A DNA stretch of 64,000 nt, taken from contig OY811982.1 in assembly GCA_963681505.1 (NCBI GenBank), positions 6,128,683 to 6,192,682 of the forward strand, given 5' to 3'. Position 1 is the stretch's first letter; every line of letters begins with the position of its first letter. Shown piece after piece: positions 22,626 to 33,028 of the stretch. The translations under genes and the position numbers were made by a program. This stretch comes from Eunapius fragilis (Eukaryota; Porifera; Demospongiae; Spongillida; Spongillidae). The notes beneath the pieces were generated by a model. The model was not told the origin of the DNA. It did no database searches and saw nothing but the letters and a program-made list of their open reading frames with translations.

Positions 22626-23450
22626 CTAGCCATTCATCGTGTGCATATAGGAAATTATCTCAGTATCGAAGCCATTACCTGCATTAGTTCCGGCAGGAAG
22701 GATCTTGTAGTCTAGATTATAAACTTGAGCATTTGCAGCCGGGTACCAAGGATCACCAGCATACACAGTGAGATCGCCAGCGAAGCGACTGGTTGGTTGC
22801 TTATCAGTATACACGTTCGCTCCCACAGTCACCTTCACGTCAACTCCATTGCACTCTATAGTAACCTTAGTACGGACATTCAAAGGTATTGCTAATGTGT
22901 CAATACCCCAGTTGCCGTTAGTAGAATCACCAATTCTGCAGTGTAATTGAGTACTACCCGGCCAAAACCAAATACCAGGGGAGCGATTTCCAAAATTACA
23001 GCAGTCATCTCCATTAGTAAAATGCAAAATGCTGCCCCAATTAGCATTAATACCAATGGGGACGACTTCGAATGAAAGTATGTAGTTCCCGGTCGTCCTG
23101 GCGACTGTACCAATTTTATTGCCTTGAGCCAATATTGGATCAATAGGAAGACCACTAGGACTAGTAGGAGGTTTGGTAGGAGGATTAAATATGGCAGTAG
23201 ACGTTGTAGATGTTTGGGGAGGCTCAGTAGTAATCAAACTATCGTCCGCCATGGGATTCAATTGGGGAATTTGTTCTTCGCTATCCGCCGCAAGGGGGCC
23301 AGGAGCAAACCTATGCATTGGGCTTCTGTCTGCATCCATATCAGCCTCCGCATCGCTAGGCTTTGCGTAGAGCTTGTTCGCGGTCACACAGATCGTGGAC
23401 AGTACAAAGTACCAAGCGACAGTCCAGTACAGCGAAGCATACTCCTTCAT
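22626..23450 (-). CDS. Single-pass membrane or secreted protein with lectin-like (concanavalin/LamG-type) domain
   Basis: An unspliced open frame of 274 codons from ATG at 23450; the frame extends 13 codons further upstream without an ATG, after an in-frame stop. Residues about 6-24 (LYWTVAWYFVLSTICVTA) form one hydrophobic helix near the N-terminus, so the protein is a type II membrane protein or is secreted. A Pro/Thr/Ser-rich linker follows (about residues 75-105). The C-terminal 150 residues alternate beta-strand-like segments: GNYILSFEVVPIG, WGSILHFTNGDD, SPGIWFWPGSTQLH, IPLNVRTKVTIECNG. This pattern (strands, then IWFWPGS, then TIECNG) resembles concanavalin A-like sandwich domains. I do not recognise a specific family. 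There are two adjacent Cys (DDCCNF). The gene looks intact, but no poly(A) signal was assigned. Confidence 0.6.
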   Translation of the reverse strand: MKEYASLYWTVAWYFVLSTICVTANKLYAKPSDAEADMDADRSPMHRFAPGPLAADSEEQIPQLNPMADDSLITTEPPQTSTTSTAIFNPPTKPPTSPSGLPIDPILAQGNKIGTVARTTGNYILSFEVVPIGINANWGSILHFTNGDDCCNFGNRSPGIWFWPGSTQLHCRIGDSTNGNWGIDTLAIPLNVRTKVTIECNGVDVKVTVGANVYTDKQPTSRFAGDLTVYAGDPWYPAANAQVYNLDYKILPAGTNAGNGFDTEIISYMHTMNG

Positions 23451-23535
23451 TTCCTTGACAGCAGTCTGAATATTGCGACTGCGCAACACGTTAGGAGAGT
23501 TCTATTTATGAAATTATACAATTAGCCCCAACAGT

Positions 23536-24575
23536 AATTCTAACCAATTAGCTTGCGACTTTCTTGGAATCCCTGCTGTTTCATTTCCATTGAATCTGTG
23601 ACCGAAATCCCTATAAATGTATGCCCACTTAATTTCAACAGCATTGTCAGCAACCTTAGCAACAACCCCTATAGATGATTTCGGTGAAAACCCATGCGTC
23701 ACGTGAGCGCTAGTCATGTGAAATATTTTTGGAGGGCATAACATTATAGAGACGTATGGTAAATTATGATGGATGGGCACATTGCAAGCAAAAAGGAGCG
23801 TTATAAGCAAAAACTGGAGTCGGTGGGGCTGACACTAAGCGATGACCCTTTCATGAAGGATAACGATCATCGTTTCGGCGATGATATGGCGTTGTGGCCG
23901 CGTATAGAGTATGGCCATAACTTTGGCTATTTCATCAATCGCTCGGGAACTTATACTCAAGAGCAGCTTTTATCGTGGAAGCAACTTGAATGCCTTCAAT
24001 TACTTTGAATCGGGCTTCGTGAGGACTGTGTTTGCAATGGGGTTCGGCCAAGGAGAATTCTAACCAATTAGCTTGCGACTTTCTTGGAATCCCTGCTGTT
24101 TCATTTCCATTGAATCTGTGACCGAAATCCCTATAAATGTATGCCCACTTAATTTTAACAGCATTGTCAGCAACCTTAGCAACAACCCCTATAGATGATT
24201 TCGGTGAGAACCCACGCGTCACGTGAGAGTCATGTGAAATATTTTTGGAGGGCAAAACATTATAGAGACGTATGGTAAATTCTGATGGATGGGCAGATTG
24301 CAAGCGAAAAGGAGCGTTAAAAGCAAAAACTGGAGTCGGTGGGGCTGACACTAAGCGACGACCCTTTCATGAAGGATAACGATCATCGTTTCGGCGATGA
24401 TATGGCGTTGTGGCCGCGTATAGAGTATGGCCATAACTTTGGCTATTTAATCAATCGCCCGGGAACTTATACCCAAGAGCAGCTTAAACCGTGGAAGCAA
24501 CTTGAATGCCTAAAACTACTTTGAATCGGGCTTCGTGAAGACTGTGTTTGCAATGGGGTTCGGCCAAGGGGAACA
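23536..24575. repeat. Tandem duplication, unit 520 bp, two copies
   Basis: 23536-24055 and 24056-24575 start with the same AATTCTAACCAATTAGC and stay nearly identical to the phrase GGGGTTCGGCCAAGG. Differences are small, including a 4-bp deletion in copy 2 (GAGCGCTAGTC against GAGAGTC). Copy 2 continues into further coding sequence that copy 1 lacks. Both copies contain a GTCACGTGA E-box-like palindrome (23699-23707; near 24220) upstream of the open frame. Confidence 0.92.
23769..24055 (+). pseudogene. SWIM-type zinc-finger protein family, 5' exon, duplicate copy A (truncated)
   Basis: The frame from ATG at 23769 reads ASKKERYKQKLESVGLTL, DDPFMKD, MALWPRIEYGHNFGYFI and YTQEQLLSWKQLE. I associate this opening (WP.VEYGH.F.YFI.RPG..T..QL..WK.L.AYNYF) with a metazoan transposon-linked family that carries a SWIM zinc finger further on. 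After WKQLE one extra T puts the frame into a stop; the next frame gives FNYFESGFVRTVFAMGFGQG. The copy is cut by the start of the second tandem unit. Confidence 0.6.
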
Positions 24576-24688
24576 AAAGTGGTGTTTATTAAAGCCAAGG
24601 TTAACCCTAGTCAGTGCACTGCAGATCAGGCTCACGAAGCGTGGATCATTGCGCGGTCATCTTCCTTGATCGTTTCACTTGCATGGCA
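24286..24688 (+). pseudogene. SWIM-type zinc-finger protein family, 5' exon, duplicate copy B
   Basis: Same start as copy A but continuing. After the shared extra-T frameshift and a TAC-to-TAA change (YNYF to stop-NYF) it reads NYFESGFVKTVFAMGFGQG. In yet another frame it reads IKAKVNPSQCTADQAHEAWI and IARSSSLIVS, ending close to a possible CMAG just before a GTAAGC donor at about 24689. VNPSQ...AHEAWI...C.CMAG is the usual lead-in to a SWIM finger. The downstream exons with the remaining ligands are not present. Shared defects in A and B show the frameshift predates the duplication. Confidence 0.6.
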
Positions 24689-24827
24689 GGGTAAGCTAAG
24701 CTTATTTTTCCAAGAGAGCACGCACGATGTACGTAGTATTGTATTGTCTCTTTAGCCTAGGCGAGGGGTGTTGTCTTGTTGCTGCACTCGATTGTGACTT
24801 CCAATCGGATCCACACTTCTAACTAAC

Positions 24828-25001
24828 CTGACACAAAATGGTCACCACAGATCCGCTAATACTTCGAAGGCTGCAATCCTCTCTACGGACCGCTTGAATC
24901 CACCTTCGTATTCTGCCTTCATTTTTGAATGGAAACCGATAGAAACCTAGGCCCAAACGCTGACCACCACGATTTCTACAGCCAAAAGCACAACAACTCA
25001 A
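24828..25001 (-). pseudogene. THAP-domain (C2CH zinc finger) exon, decayed
   Basis: The minus strand reads CCAFGCRNRGGQRLGLGFYR, then FPFKNEGRIRRWIQAVRRED. This matches the THAP signature of an N-terminal C..C, the FP motif and W. One base appears lost after RRED: the other frame gives QPSKY, stop, RICGDHFVSG with the last Cys and His ligands, then a GT donor. The expected initiator is TTG, so the start is lost or lies in another exon. THAP domains occur both in host genes and in P/Kolobok-type transposases; no transposase core follows here. Confidence 0.7.
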
Positions 25002-26190
25002 TACTATTTCACCTACACATTGCCCTCCACATCACTTTTCATCGTTTTAAGTCACACGCTTTCGGGGAACGCCTTCTCACCAAAATCATCTATTGTAAAG
25101 TTTAAAGCTGATATTATCTTATGCAGTCCACCGTCGTCTAGCTGCCCGGTGCTCTGAATAATGTGTGTTGCTATGCTCCATATAATATACCGATAACATA
25201 CAATCCATTAATGATGCCGCGGTTTGAATCTACGGTTTTCGAATTTGTTTTTTAAAAATTACGTTCACCAACACACATACATAATATAAATACTCTAACC
25301 TGCAAACTACTACCTAACACTAAAGACACATAATAATGCATAATAATGGATGTGGCCTTACAGTCAAGTTAACCTAGATAGGATAGCTCTGCAATTGGCT
25401 CTTACGTTCACCATTCACCATTAATATTTTTGTGACCAACACCACGTCCCCAGTCGGGCTGGCCAATAGCCTCGCTTACCAGGATGATTATACCAAATAT
25501 ACACTTGCAGAACTGTGCTGATAACTAGCTAGCCTAGGCTTTTATTTACATTTCAGAACTTTTTAAACTCTAAACTTGAGAAACATTAAATTAGACAATT
25601 AGTGTTCCGCTAAATTCTTAATTCGCGTTTTACGTTGTCGTACCAGCACGGACCGGACCGCTGTATGACAATTATAAAATAATAAAACACATTTCCATTA
25701 TTTTAGCCTTAAACACATTGAATATTGGACTCCTATACATGTAGATGTGAAAAGCAAATTTAAACCTTACTCAATTTGACCCAGGTAGGTTAGATCAGGA
25801 GATGTTGCCACACCCACCCATTAAGGTATTCATTCGACAATTGGGCTCAACCCAGGGGTGGAGTTGAGGTATCATATGGAGGCTAGGACAAGGAGACATG
25901 CCTAGCAACACTGTCTGTAGGTAGGTTAGATCAGGAGATGTTGCACATGCACCCAGGCCACCACCACTCTACCTGACTTACTACTACTTCATGCATCCTC
26001 CTCACAATATTTTGACCCATTCATAATTTCAGAATCAGCTTAATTCTACATTTTTGACGATTTATATGTCCCATACAAGTTCTTGATGCAGCGAGGGGGA
26101 TTTTTATACTCAGACATAAGGTGCCGATTTACCGCCCTTGCATCTCAACGCATTATAAACTCACGAGCCATGTTTTCATCAGTGACATGA
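25002..26190. other. No clear gene
   Basis: One direct repeat is visible: GTAGGTTAGATCAGGAGATG at about 25784 and 25921. There are no open frames of note. Confidence 0.5.
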
Positions 26191-26195
26191 ATAAC

Positions 26196-26392
26196 TGTGG
26201 TTATACACAGTGTATAATTTGTGTATTGGGACGTTATTCATTGTGTAAAAATGCTTGTTATAACTTGTGCATTGGGACGTTATACGTATGTTATACAAAA
26301 TGAATTGTGTATAACGTATGTATTACGTCCCAATATACAAGTTATACACTGTGTATAACAAGCCTTTTTCACAGTGGAATGCAGCTGTTAAT
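26196..26392. repeat. Complex foldback with internal direct repeats
   Basis: GGTTATACACAGTGTATAA...ATTGGGACGTTAT near 26201-26240 pairs with ACGTCCCAATATACAAG and GTTATACACTGTGTATAAC near 26325-26362. The TTGGGACGTTAT phrase occurs twice in the left part (about 26226 and 26271), giving nested pairing options. Confidence 0.75.
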
Positions 26393-26894
26393 TGATATCT
26401 CTAAACATGTGTACATATACATGTGTGCCTGAATGGAATTTTTGCCGCACAATAGCGACAATCCTAAAAGTGCAACCGCAGAAAGTAGGGTATAAAGTTT
26501 CATAGGTATTGCTATGTGCCCTGAAACTATATTCGGTTACTGTAAACAGCGATTGCATAGGCTTCCGACAATTAAGAAATGCATAACCGCGGCTGCTTGG
26601 TCAACTAGTCGCGGCAATCCTGAATTTAAATTTAGAAATTAGTAACCGGCTATTATACTTGAATTGGTTCGATTTACCAGCGTTCCCCCTCTCCCTCCCA
26701 TTTTTATTTCGCACAATGCTGCCCGTGTATCATTCAACAGGCCAACTATAAATGCTTCAATACTGCTAGTCTACATTAAGACACATATATTTCTTCTGCA
26801 AATATTTGATCGTACCATTAACGTAAATAATGGACGTTGGATTGTACGTGATCTTGTATGCAGTTACATGTAAGATGGCGTATTTTTGTATTGT

Positions 26895-27194
26895 ACAAGT
26901 AAATAAAAAAAACATTGTCTTTGAGAAAGTTGGTGGTGTATAGGATTTGAAGGCAATGGTGGTGTAAAAAGGAAGGATACAAGGGTCTAATAATAAGGGA
27001 AAATGGAATAGTCCTATATTTAGCACATGAACAACATACTATATCCTACATATACTAAATGTGCTAAATGAATATAGGACTATTTCATTTTCCTTTATTA
27101 TTAGACCCTTGTTTCCTTCCTTTTTACACCACCATTGCCTTCAAATCCTATATGCCACCAACTTTCTCATAGAGAATGTTTTTTATTTACTTGT
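26895..27194. mobile_element. Foldback MITE, family M, subtype 2
   Basis: A palindrome of about 300 bp with outer ends ACAAGTAAATAAA / TTTATTTACTTGT. The arms share TTGGTGGTGTATAGGATTTG and AATAGTCCTATATTTAGCAC with the 17984 copy. No ORF. Confidence 0.9.
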
Positions 27195-27329
27195 TTCATT
27201 GATTTTTATTCATACCCGATTATGAGCGTAGCATGTTAAGTAATCCATCTTGATATGAGAGGGAGGTTGTAAAGGTACGACATACATTGTACCTTTGAGT
27301 GACCCTAACTCTTTTCGCCGAGCGAGATG

Positions 27330-27612
27330 CATGTTTAGGACTATGGCAATATGGCTGTCTTTTAGCAGCCCGTTCCTTTGCAGGATCTGCGCACGTCGAG
27401 AGGTCCGTTCCTTTTCAGGATCTGCTCGATACCTTGCACGTCGAGAGGTCCGTTTCTTTTCAGGCTCTGCTCGATAGTTTTCACGTTGAGAGGACCGTTT
27501 CTTTTCAGGCTCTGCTTTGTAGTTCCGCTCGGGCTGAATCTAATACGTCGTCTCGAGTTTTGAGGTACTTTGCTCGTCGTTTGGCTTTCTTCTTTTCCTG
27601 ACGTGAAGGCAT
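27330..27612 (-). pseudogene. PEKKR-repeat protein N-terminus (transposon-associated), frameshifted
   Basis: On the minus strand ATG at 27612 begins MPSRQEKKKAKRRAKYLKTR. After a one-base shift near 27525 there are tandem units of about 14 residues: NYKAEPEKKRSSQRE, NYRAEPEKKRTSRRA, RYRADPEKERTSRRA. Such (RYRA.PEKKR..)n arrays sit at the N-terminus of uncharacterised proteins in sponge and cnidarian genomes (my recollection). The array then degenerates (QILQRNGLLK). A homologous opening without ATG lies at 40303-40360 on the plus strand. Confidence 0.55.
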
Positions 27613-27725
27613 TTTGAGAAAAACAACTTCACTAAGTTACAAAGAGCGTCAAACCTACAACGATCGAAGTACAAGAATGATTATAGTACGCACGTGCACG
27701 TTATTAAATACATGTAGTGCCCAAT

Positions 27726-28247
27726 AGGCCTGTCGAAAAAATTCCACCGGAATTTCGGCATTTTTAGGCAGTTTCTTATTTCACAAATGCCAGCATTTTC
27801 CAATTATATACACATCGCATACTACCGACAACGGTCAGTAAACCACAAAAACTAACGGTATGCAGAAATATATACGGTTTATCACTATTATGGCGAACAA
27901 CGTGGTTCCTAATTGGCCAGAAAAAGACAATCGAAGACACGGCCAGACCCAAAGGTCACTGTCTCAGCAGGCATCGCTAACGTGGCTGATTCGTTGTCAT
28001 CATGATCATTTGCAATAATCCAGAGCGTACGGGTGTTGCATTCGAACCGTCGTACTTAGTTGTTGCGTCTTCTTTACTTCCAATTTGTGTGTCTGGCCTT
28101 TCCTCATCTTCCGCCGCTTCCTTGTGCATTAAACTATCGTGACGGTTAAAAAGATAACCGGCATTTTTTGGTGGAATTTGGAAATTTTACAGAGCATTTT
28201 ACGGTCGGAATTTTTGAGAATTTTTGTGTGGCATTTTTTCGACAGGC
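27726..28247. mobile_element. TIR MITE with 11-bp flanking direct repeat
   Basis: The left end AGGCCTGTCGAAAAAATTCC matches in inverted orientation the right end TGGCATTTTTTCGACAGGC. Both ends are flanked by TAGTGCCCAAT (27715-27725 and 28248-28258). The inside has no ORF. TAGTGCCCA occurs once more at about 28296, so part of the duplication may be local repeat. Confidence 0.8.
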
Positions 28248-28494
28248 TAGTGCCCAATTTGCAAAACCGGATACATGCCACAGTTAAAAACCACTATGTG
28301 TAGTGCCCAGTCCGTACACATTTGATTACATCATGTATACTACTAGTACTTCGTATAAAGAGCGAAGTATGACCTATCCGAGTCGTGTCAGCGCAGTAAG
28401 CTTAACTATACGTGATTTGCTAACACAACCACCGATATATGTCATGTAGCCTAGAGACGGTTGACCACAGAAGCGAGAATGCCAACGAATTCTG

Positions 28495-28830
28495 ACGCCA
28501 TTGGTGTGATTTTCATTTCTTAAAAGTGTTCCTATCCCGAGTTATGCGTGGTCAAGAACAAGAACAAGAACAAGAATGAGAAATACGAGGGAGTGGGTAC
28601 GAGTTTGGAAAATAGTTTTGTTCTCTACAACCACGCGGTTTTGTGACATCAAACAAACACGAAACTGCTTGTTGTTGCCTTCTTGTACGATGACGACAAC
28701 AAGCTTAAGGTAAGCCATCCGCTCGTCAGGAGTAATGTTAGAAGCGGGTCGCGTTTTTTAATGACATTCATAATCGGGGTCAAATCCTATATGAGAGTTA
28801 CTAACGTAACGTAACTCTCGATAGTTTGCA
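28495..28830 (+). repeat. Dispersed non-coding repeat, family D (copy 3)
   Basis: Same landmarks as at 18835: ATTGGTGTGATTTTCATTTC, AAAAGTGTTCCTATCCCGAG, (AAGAAC)n tract, TTTTGTTCTCTACAACCAC, GTCAAATCCTATATG. The purine-rich microsatellite inside differs (AAGAAC here, AGGAGG at 18900). Confidence 0.8.
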
Positions 28831-29620
28831 TTCTCTATTTTAATGGAGGAATGGGCGTAAAAAAGGAACTCGGGATATACAAAATTTCAACCAGCCATGC
28901 GGCTTTTAAATGGTTGCTTTATATTAAATATGCATAATAAAACATCGTGTCCGTTTGACAGCAAGAGTTGTTCACTCGTATGTTGAATGCCCTATTAATA
29001 TAGTATGCACTTTCCAGATCGATCCAGAAAGTTTAGTTATATAGCTCACTTAACAAAACTCTGGATCATGGATCACATGCATGTTCGTTTATTAGTATGG
29101 CGATAGTTCATTAATCGCTATAATCAATTTTATGTTTCTAATTTTATTGCAGGCGCTATAAACCTGTAACCTATAAACAAAAATCGATTACACTTAATTT
29201 AGGTGCTTAACAAAAAAAAAAGAAGACATTAACGCATAACTAAAAGGATCAGTTTAAAGACCATAATGAGTGGTTTCCAAAATTGTTTTTTTTATTATTT
29301 TTTTTAAATCCTAACCGGAGCAACGGGCCTTTAAGTACCGATAAAACAATGATTGATGTGAAAATATAAAAACTGTGATCCAGTAATGCCGATATTCAAA
29401 CGGTCGTGACTTTTTGTCTTTTAATTATTAATATTTCGATCCCAGATTTCATATGAAAATTGCATGTTGTAGACCTACACAATGAATGTGCATTTGGGAG
29501 CAAATACTATTTCCTTATATGCTGGAATTCAACATGCATTTATCAATTTATAAAACCTTATTGTTGATGAGCGTCCAATTAAATTCTTCTAATTCTTTAA
29601 TGTTTAATCTCCAGGGGAAA

Positions 29621-29658
29621 ATCCTTATTTAAGGATGTCATTATCCTTAAATAAGGAT
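29621..29658. repeat. Double palindrome of ATCCTTATTTAAGGAT type (site 1)
   Basis: ATCCTTATTTAAGGAT (29621-29636), spacer GTCATT, then the exact reverse complement ATCCTTAAATAAGGAT (29643-29658). Each half is itself nearly palindromic. Confidence 0.9.
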
Positions 29659-29808
29659 CATCTTTTACATTGCATATTTTTGCTAACCAAGTAAGTAAGA
29701 TAAAATAAATGATATTGGTCAATTGTATACTCGTTAGCCTCCATAACAAACGTTAAATGATGTCAATATGATCAATGTCCATGTGGTAAAACAGGGAGGA
29801 AGTGGCAC

Positions 29809-29847
29809 ATCCTTATTTAAGGATTGACACCATCCTTAAATAAGGAT
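29809..29847. repeat. Double palindrome of ATCCTTATTTAAGGAT type (site 2)
   Basis: The same pair as site 1, 188 bp downstream, with spacer TGACACC. Confidence 0.9.
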
Positions 29848-30856
29848 CACAACAGTAGAGATTATTGACCATAAAAACCACAATAGTTAAAAACTCTTGA
29901 TTTTCTCTGATAGCCAGTTGATCCAGCTATACTCACAACCTGATTTGTCAAATAAATAACTTGTGGTTAATAAGTTATGCTTAATTACACCATAACGCTT
30001 GAAAATTAATATCAAGCATTTGTATAATGATGTGTACTGATGTAGATGCTTGCTTCTGCTCAAACGCCAGCATGGACGTACCCTAGCCTCACTGAAACCA
30101 TGTGCACTGCATGTGGGTGATCTGCCGCCGCTCCATCGAACGGTGTGCTTTCTAGTCCTATCATTGAGTACAGTACCATATACAATGGTGCATTGGGGGG
30201 GGGGGGGGGGGGGGGGGGGGAGGGGAGAGATCTACGAAGCATTGCCATTTGCCAATTACCATACGATATGTGTTCGAGCTTAGTGTAGCTTAGTCCCAAT
30301 TAATTAGACTCGAGGGGACCACGCCATTGCCTAGGCCTACTCTTGCTGTCGCTGTCACTGTCATTTGACGAATCATGCAGTGCTGCCGCTTTGGTCACCT
30401 ATAGGCCTACATGTATGTCATCCATCCGTACTGAGGAACTACATCCGTCGCTTTCTGTGGCTCCCCTCGCGATCGGTATCTAAGCAGGGTTGCTAGCTTG
30501 ATGCTTTCGAGTGTATGCAATCGCTTCGATCTTTGGAAGTATACTGGCCGGTAGGTGAGCGTAGATTGTTGAAGCCGTGGACATTGTTCCACAGATCCAT
30601 CTGTCAGTGTACATTCTACTTCTAGAGCTACCAGAAACCTGTCCTTCCTTGCCATACGTCGCTTTGAGTTAATTTGCTCACTACTATATCGCCAGCGGCA
30701 AATGGCGGTTTCGCCGTAATTACACTGTAATACCGGTTTTTGAGCAAGCCAAACCTGTTTTAATCGCGGCAGTATCACTGATCTGCATGATCTTGAATCT
30801 AGTGAATCACTAATATAAAACAAAGCATCAAGAGTACATCATTCTTTTAGAAAGTG
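29848..30856. other. No confident gene; G homopolymer at 30197-30220
   Basis: A minus-strand open frame (30407-30823, 138 codons) is Arg-rich with no motif I know. It may be part of a larger element bounded by the ATCCTTA palindromes, but that is unproven. Confidence 0.35.
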
Positions 30857-30885
30857 TTTAAGGATGGCCATCCTTAAATAAGGAT
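30857..30885. repeat. Palindrome related to the ATCCTTAAATAAGGAT pair (site 3)
   Basis: TTTAAGGATGGCCATCCTTAAA is a perfect palindrome (30857-30878) and overlaps one ATCCTTAAATAAGGAT half (30870-30885). Confidence 0.85.
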
Positions 30886-32778
30886 TGCGGGACATTAAAC
30901 ATTAAAACAAATTGCAATGATCTGAAAGACATTGGGGCACGTTTTAAATGTATAAATACCTGAATAGTACACACTTGCACAAGCACAACCAAATCTTTGT
31001 GAATGACATCAGCAACAAATTAACTGCACCATAACATAACGGTAGGATACATACTCACAACTATAAAAAGCACTACAACTAAAAGTCACAAGAGGTGATT
31101 GGTGCGACACATCTGGCCAAAATTACCCTGGCACATTCCGCCTCACGAGGGTGAGGCTGAGGCGACTGTAAATGGTTGATATAACCTCTTTTAGAGGTCA
31201 ACATTAGCTGGGTGGCTATTTTGTTCAACAGGGTTGAAAGTGCATGCTTCATTGCCCTATCCCAAACACTTATACAACCAAAGGGATGTATGACCATCCT
31301 CTAAGGGCACATGCGCCTCATCATTTCTAGTGTGCTTTAACCACTTCTCCCATCTCAGCTGCATGACCACAGGTTTGAGCCGCTTCTTGTAAAATTTAGT
31401 GGATTGATAACCTTTATTTCAAATGCAGCTAGGCATATGAGGGACCAGTTTGGCACTAGAACATCATCTAGATTGGCAGTTAGGAAGAAGCCCACTTCCT
31501 TTCTCAATTTATCTTCTCCATCTTCTTCTACTGTCCACTATGAAATAATTAACTTAGCACCTCGTTTACTGTACTTTACAAACAGCTTTTTATCTTTATA
31601 TCTTGTTCATTCAGGTGAGATGTTCCCTGCTCTATGTAAATACCATGAACTGTTTTTAGGAAATGTTTCCTCTATTGTGCATTCATTAACAAGAAAACAC
31701 CTTTCATTTTTACAGTTCTGCCTCTAGAAACGTTATCTTGTTTGCTTTGCTCTTCTGAAAGTCTGAAATGTTGTATTTTTATTCTCAGGTCATCACTGGC
31801 TTTTCTTTGCTGCCATGTAAAGAATGCTCTCTTTATTGCTAACAAAATGAGTTTTTCATCAGCTTGTCCCAGAAGACACGATAGTGTTTGATTTTTCATG
31901 GATGCACATGACATTTTAACTCTAAATGTGTGTACTGAAACAGTTCTTCGAGTTTTGTGATCTACACTAACCCTATCACTCATAGTACATTGTAAATGAT
32001 TATGGGCTAATTTTGAATAGAAACTGCATCTATAAACTAACGCAGGCTGAATACGTATTAACAGCATCGTTTATCGAATTGGCAATGTGTGTATAATAAT
32101 CATCCGTTTTTCCACCAGGAAGTTCCTACAGGGCACATATATATACTTCAATGAAATGTGAGCCTTCAATAGTTGTCGCACCCTATGCTACTGTTATGTT
32201 GCAGTGCTCAAAGCTTGAGCCATGATCCAGGAAACCTGAAGTTGTATCTTCTTTAAACTATCGAGAACTAGATTTTCAGAAATATCTACTTCGTAAAAAC
32301 CAGTCACAATTTTCAATGCAGATATTTGGATATGTGGACTTAACGTGAAACTATCTGCAAGTACCTACTTAATTTTTTATAGTCGAAATAATCTATTTTG
32401 ATTTTTCAAAAAGGTTGCCCACTTTAGTCCTAGCCACAATAAAGGAGGATCCCTCCCTGAAATACTGGAGGCCACATTAATAACCATACTCTCTGCTGTT
32501 ATATTGGAACACTTTTGCTTGATCAGCTCATCGCATCTCAGGAAATCCTGCAAGTGCATGCAATCAGACACATTGCCAGGAATGGATCTGGCCCCACAGT
32601 CTCCAATGTATCTACTGTAATCTTGGGATTTAGCCAACACACGCATCAGGCTACTCAGTGTAGCCTGCACTATAGCACACTACTCACAGGCTCAAGCTTA
32701 TTCATGCAGCCACTTCACACAACCATGACAGTGCATGCCTCCTCTACTGCATCTTTGGACTGCACGGGCTCACTTATA
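30886..32778. other. Possible decayed coding DNA, family unknown
   Basis: Two minus-strand open frames, 31672-32067 (131 codons, with KASDDLRIKIQHFRLSEEQS) and 32377-32670 (97 codons), look more protein-like than their surroundings but match nothing I recognise. 32378-32425 resembles the terminal sequence of the hAT-related elements (GTCGAAATAATC..TTTTGATTTTTC). Confidence 0.3.
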
Positions 32779-33028
32779 TAAACATTCGTTAACGAGATGG
32801 TTGATGTTATATAGGAATCAAAGGCGATGGTGGTGTAAAAAGCAAGGGAAACAGGCTTCTGATTGAAAAAGAAAAATGAAATAGACCTGTATCAGCAGCA
32901 TGTTGTCATATTTAACTGTGTGTGCTAATATAGTTTTTCCTTTTCAATCAGAAGCCTTGTTCCCTTGCTTTTTACACCATTATTGCCTTTGATTCCTACA
33001 TATGACTATAGTGAATGTGTTTATCACT
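32779..33028. mobile_element. Foldback MITE, family M, subtype 1 (diverged)
   Basis: Inner arms GGCTTCTGATTGAAAA and TTTTCAATCAGAAGCC and the AGCAAGGGAA motif match the 15341 copy. The outer ends are more decayed (AAACATTCGTTAACGAG / GTGAATGTGTTT). Confidence 0.85.

Noticed and set aside
23514-24351. Minus-strand frames in both 520-bp copies (shared GFSPKSSIGVVAKVADN)
   Set aside because: Conserved only because the DNA is duplicated; the plus-strand frame has family-like motifs and the minus one does not.
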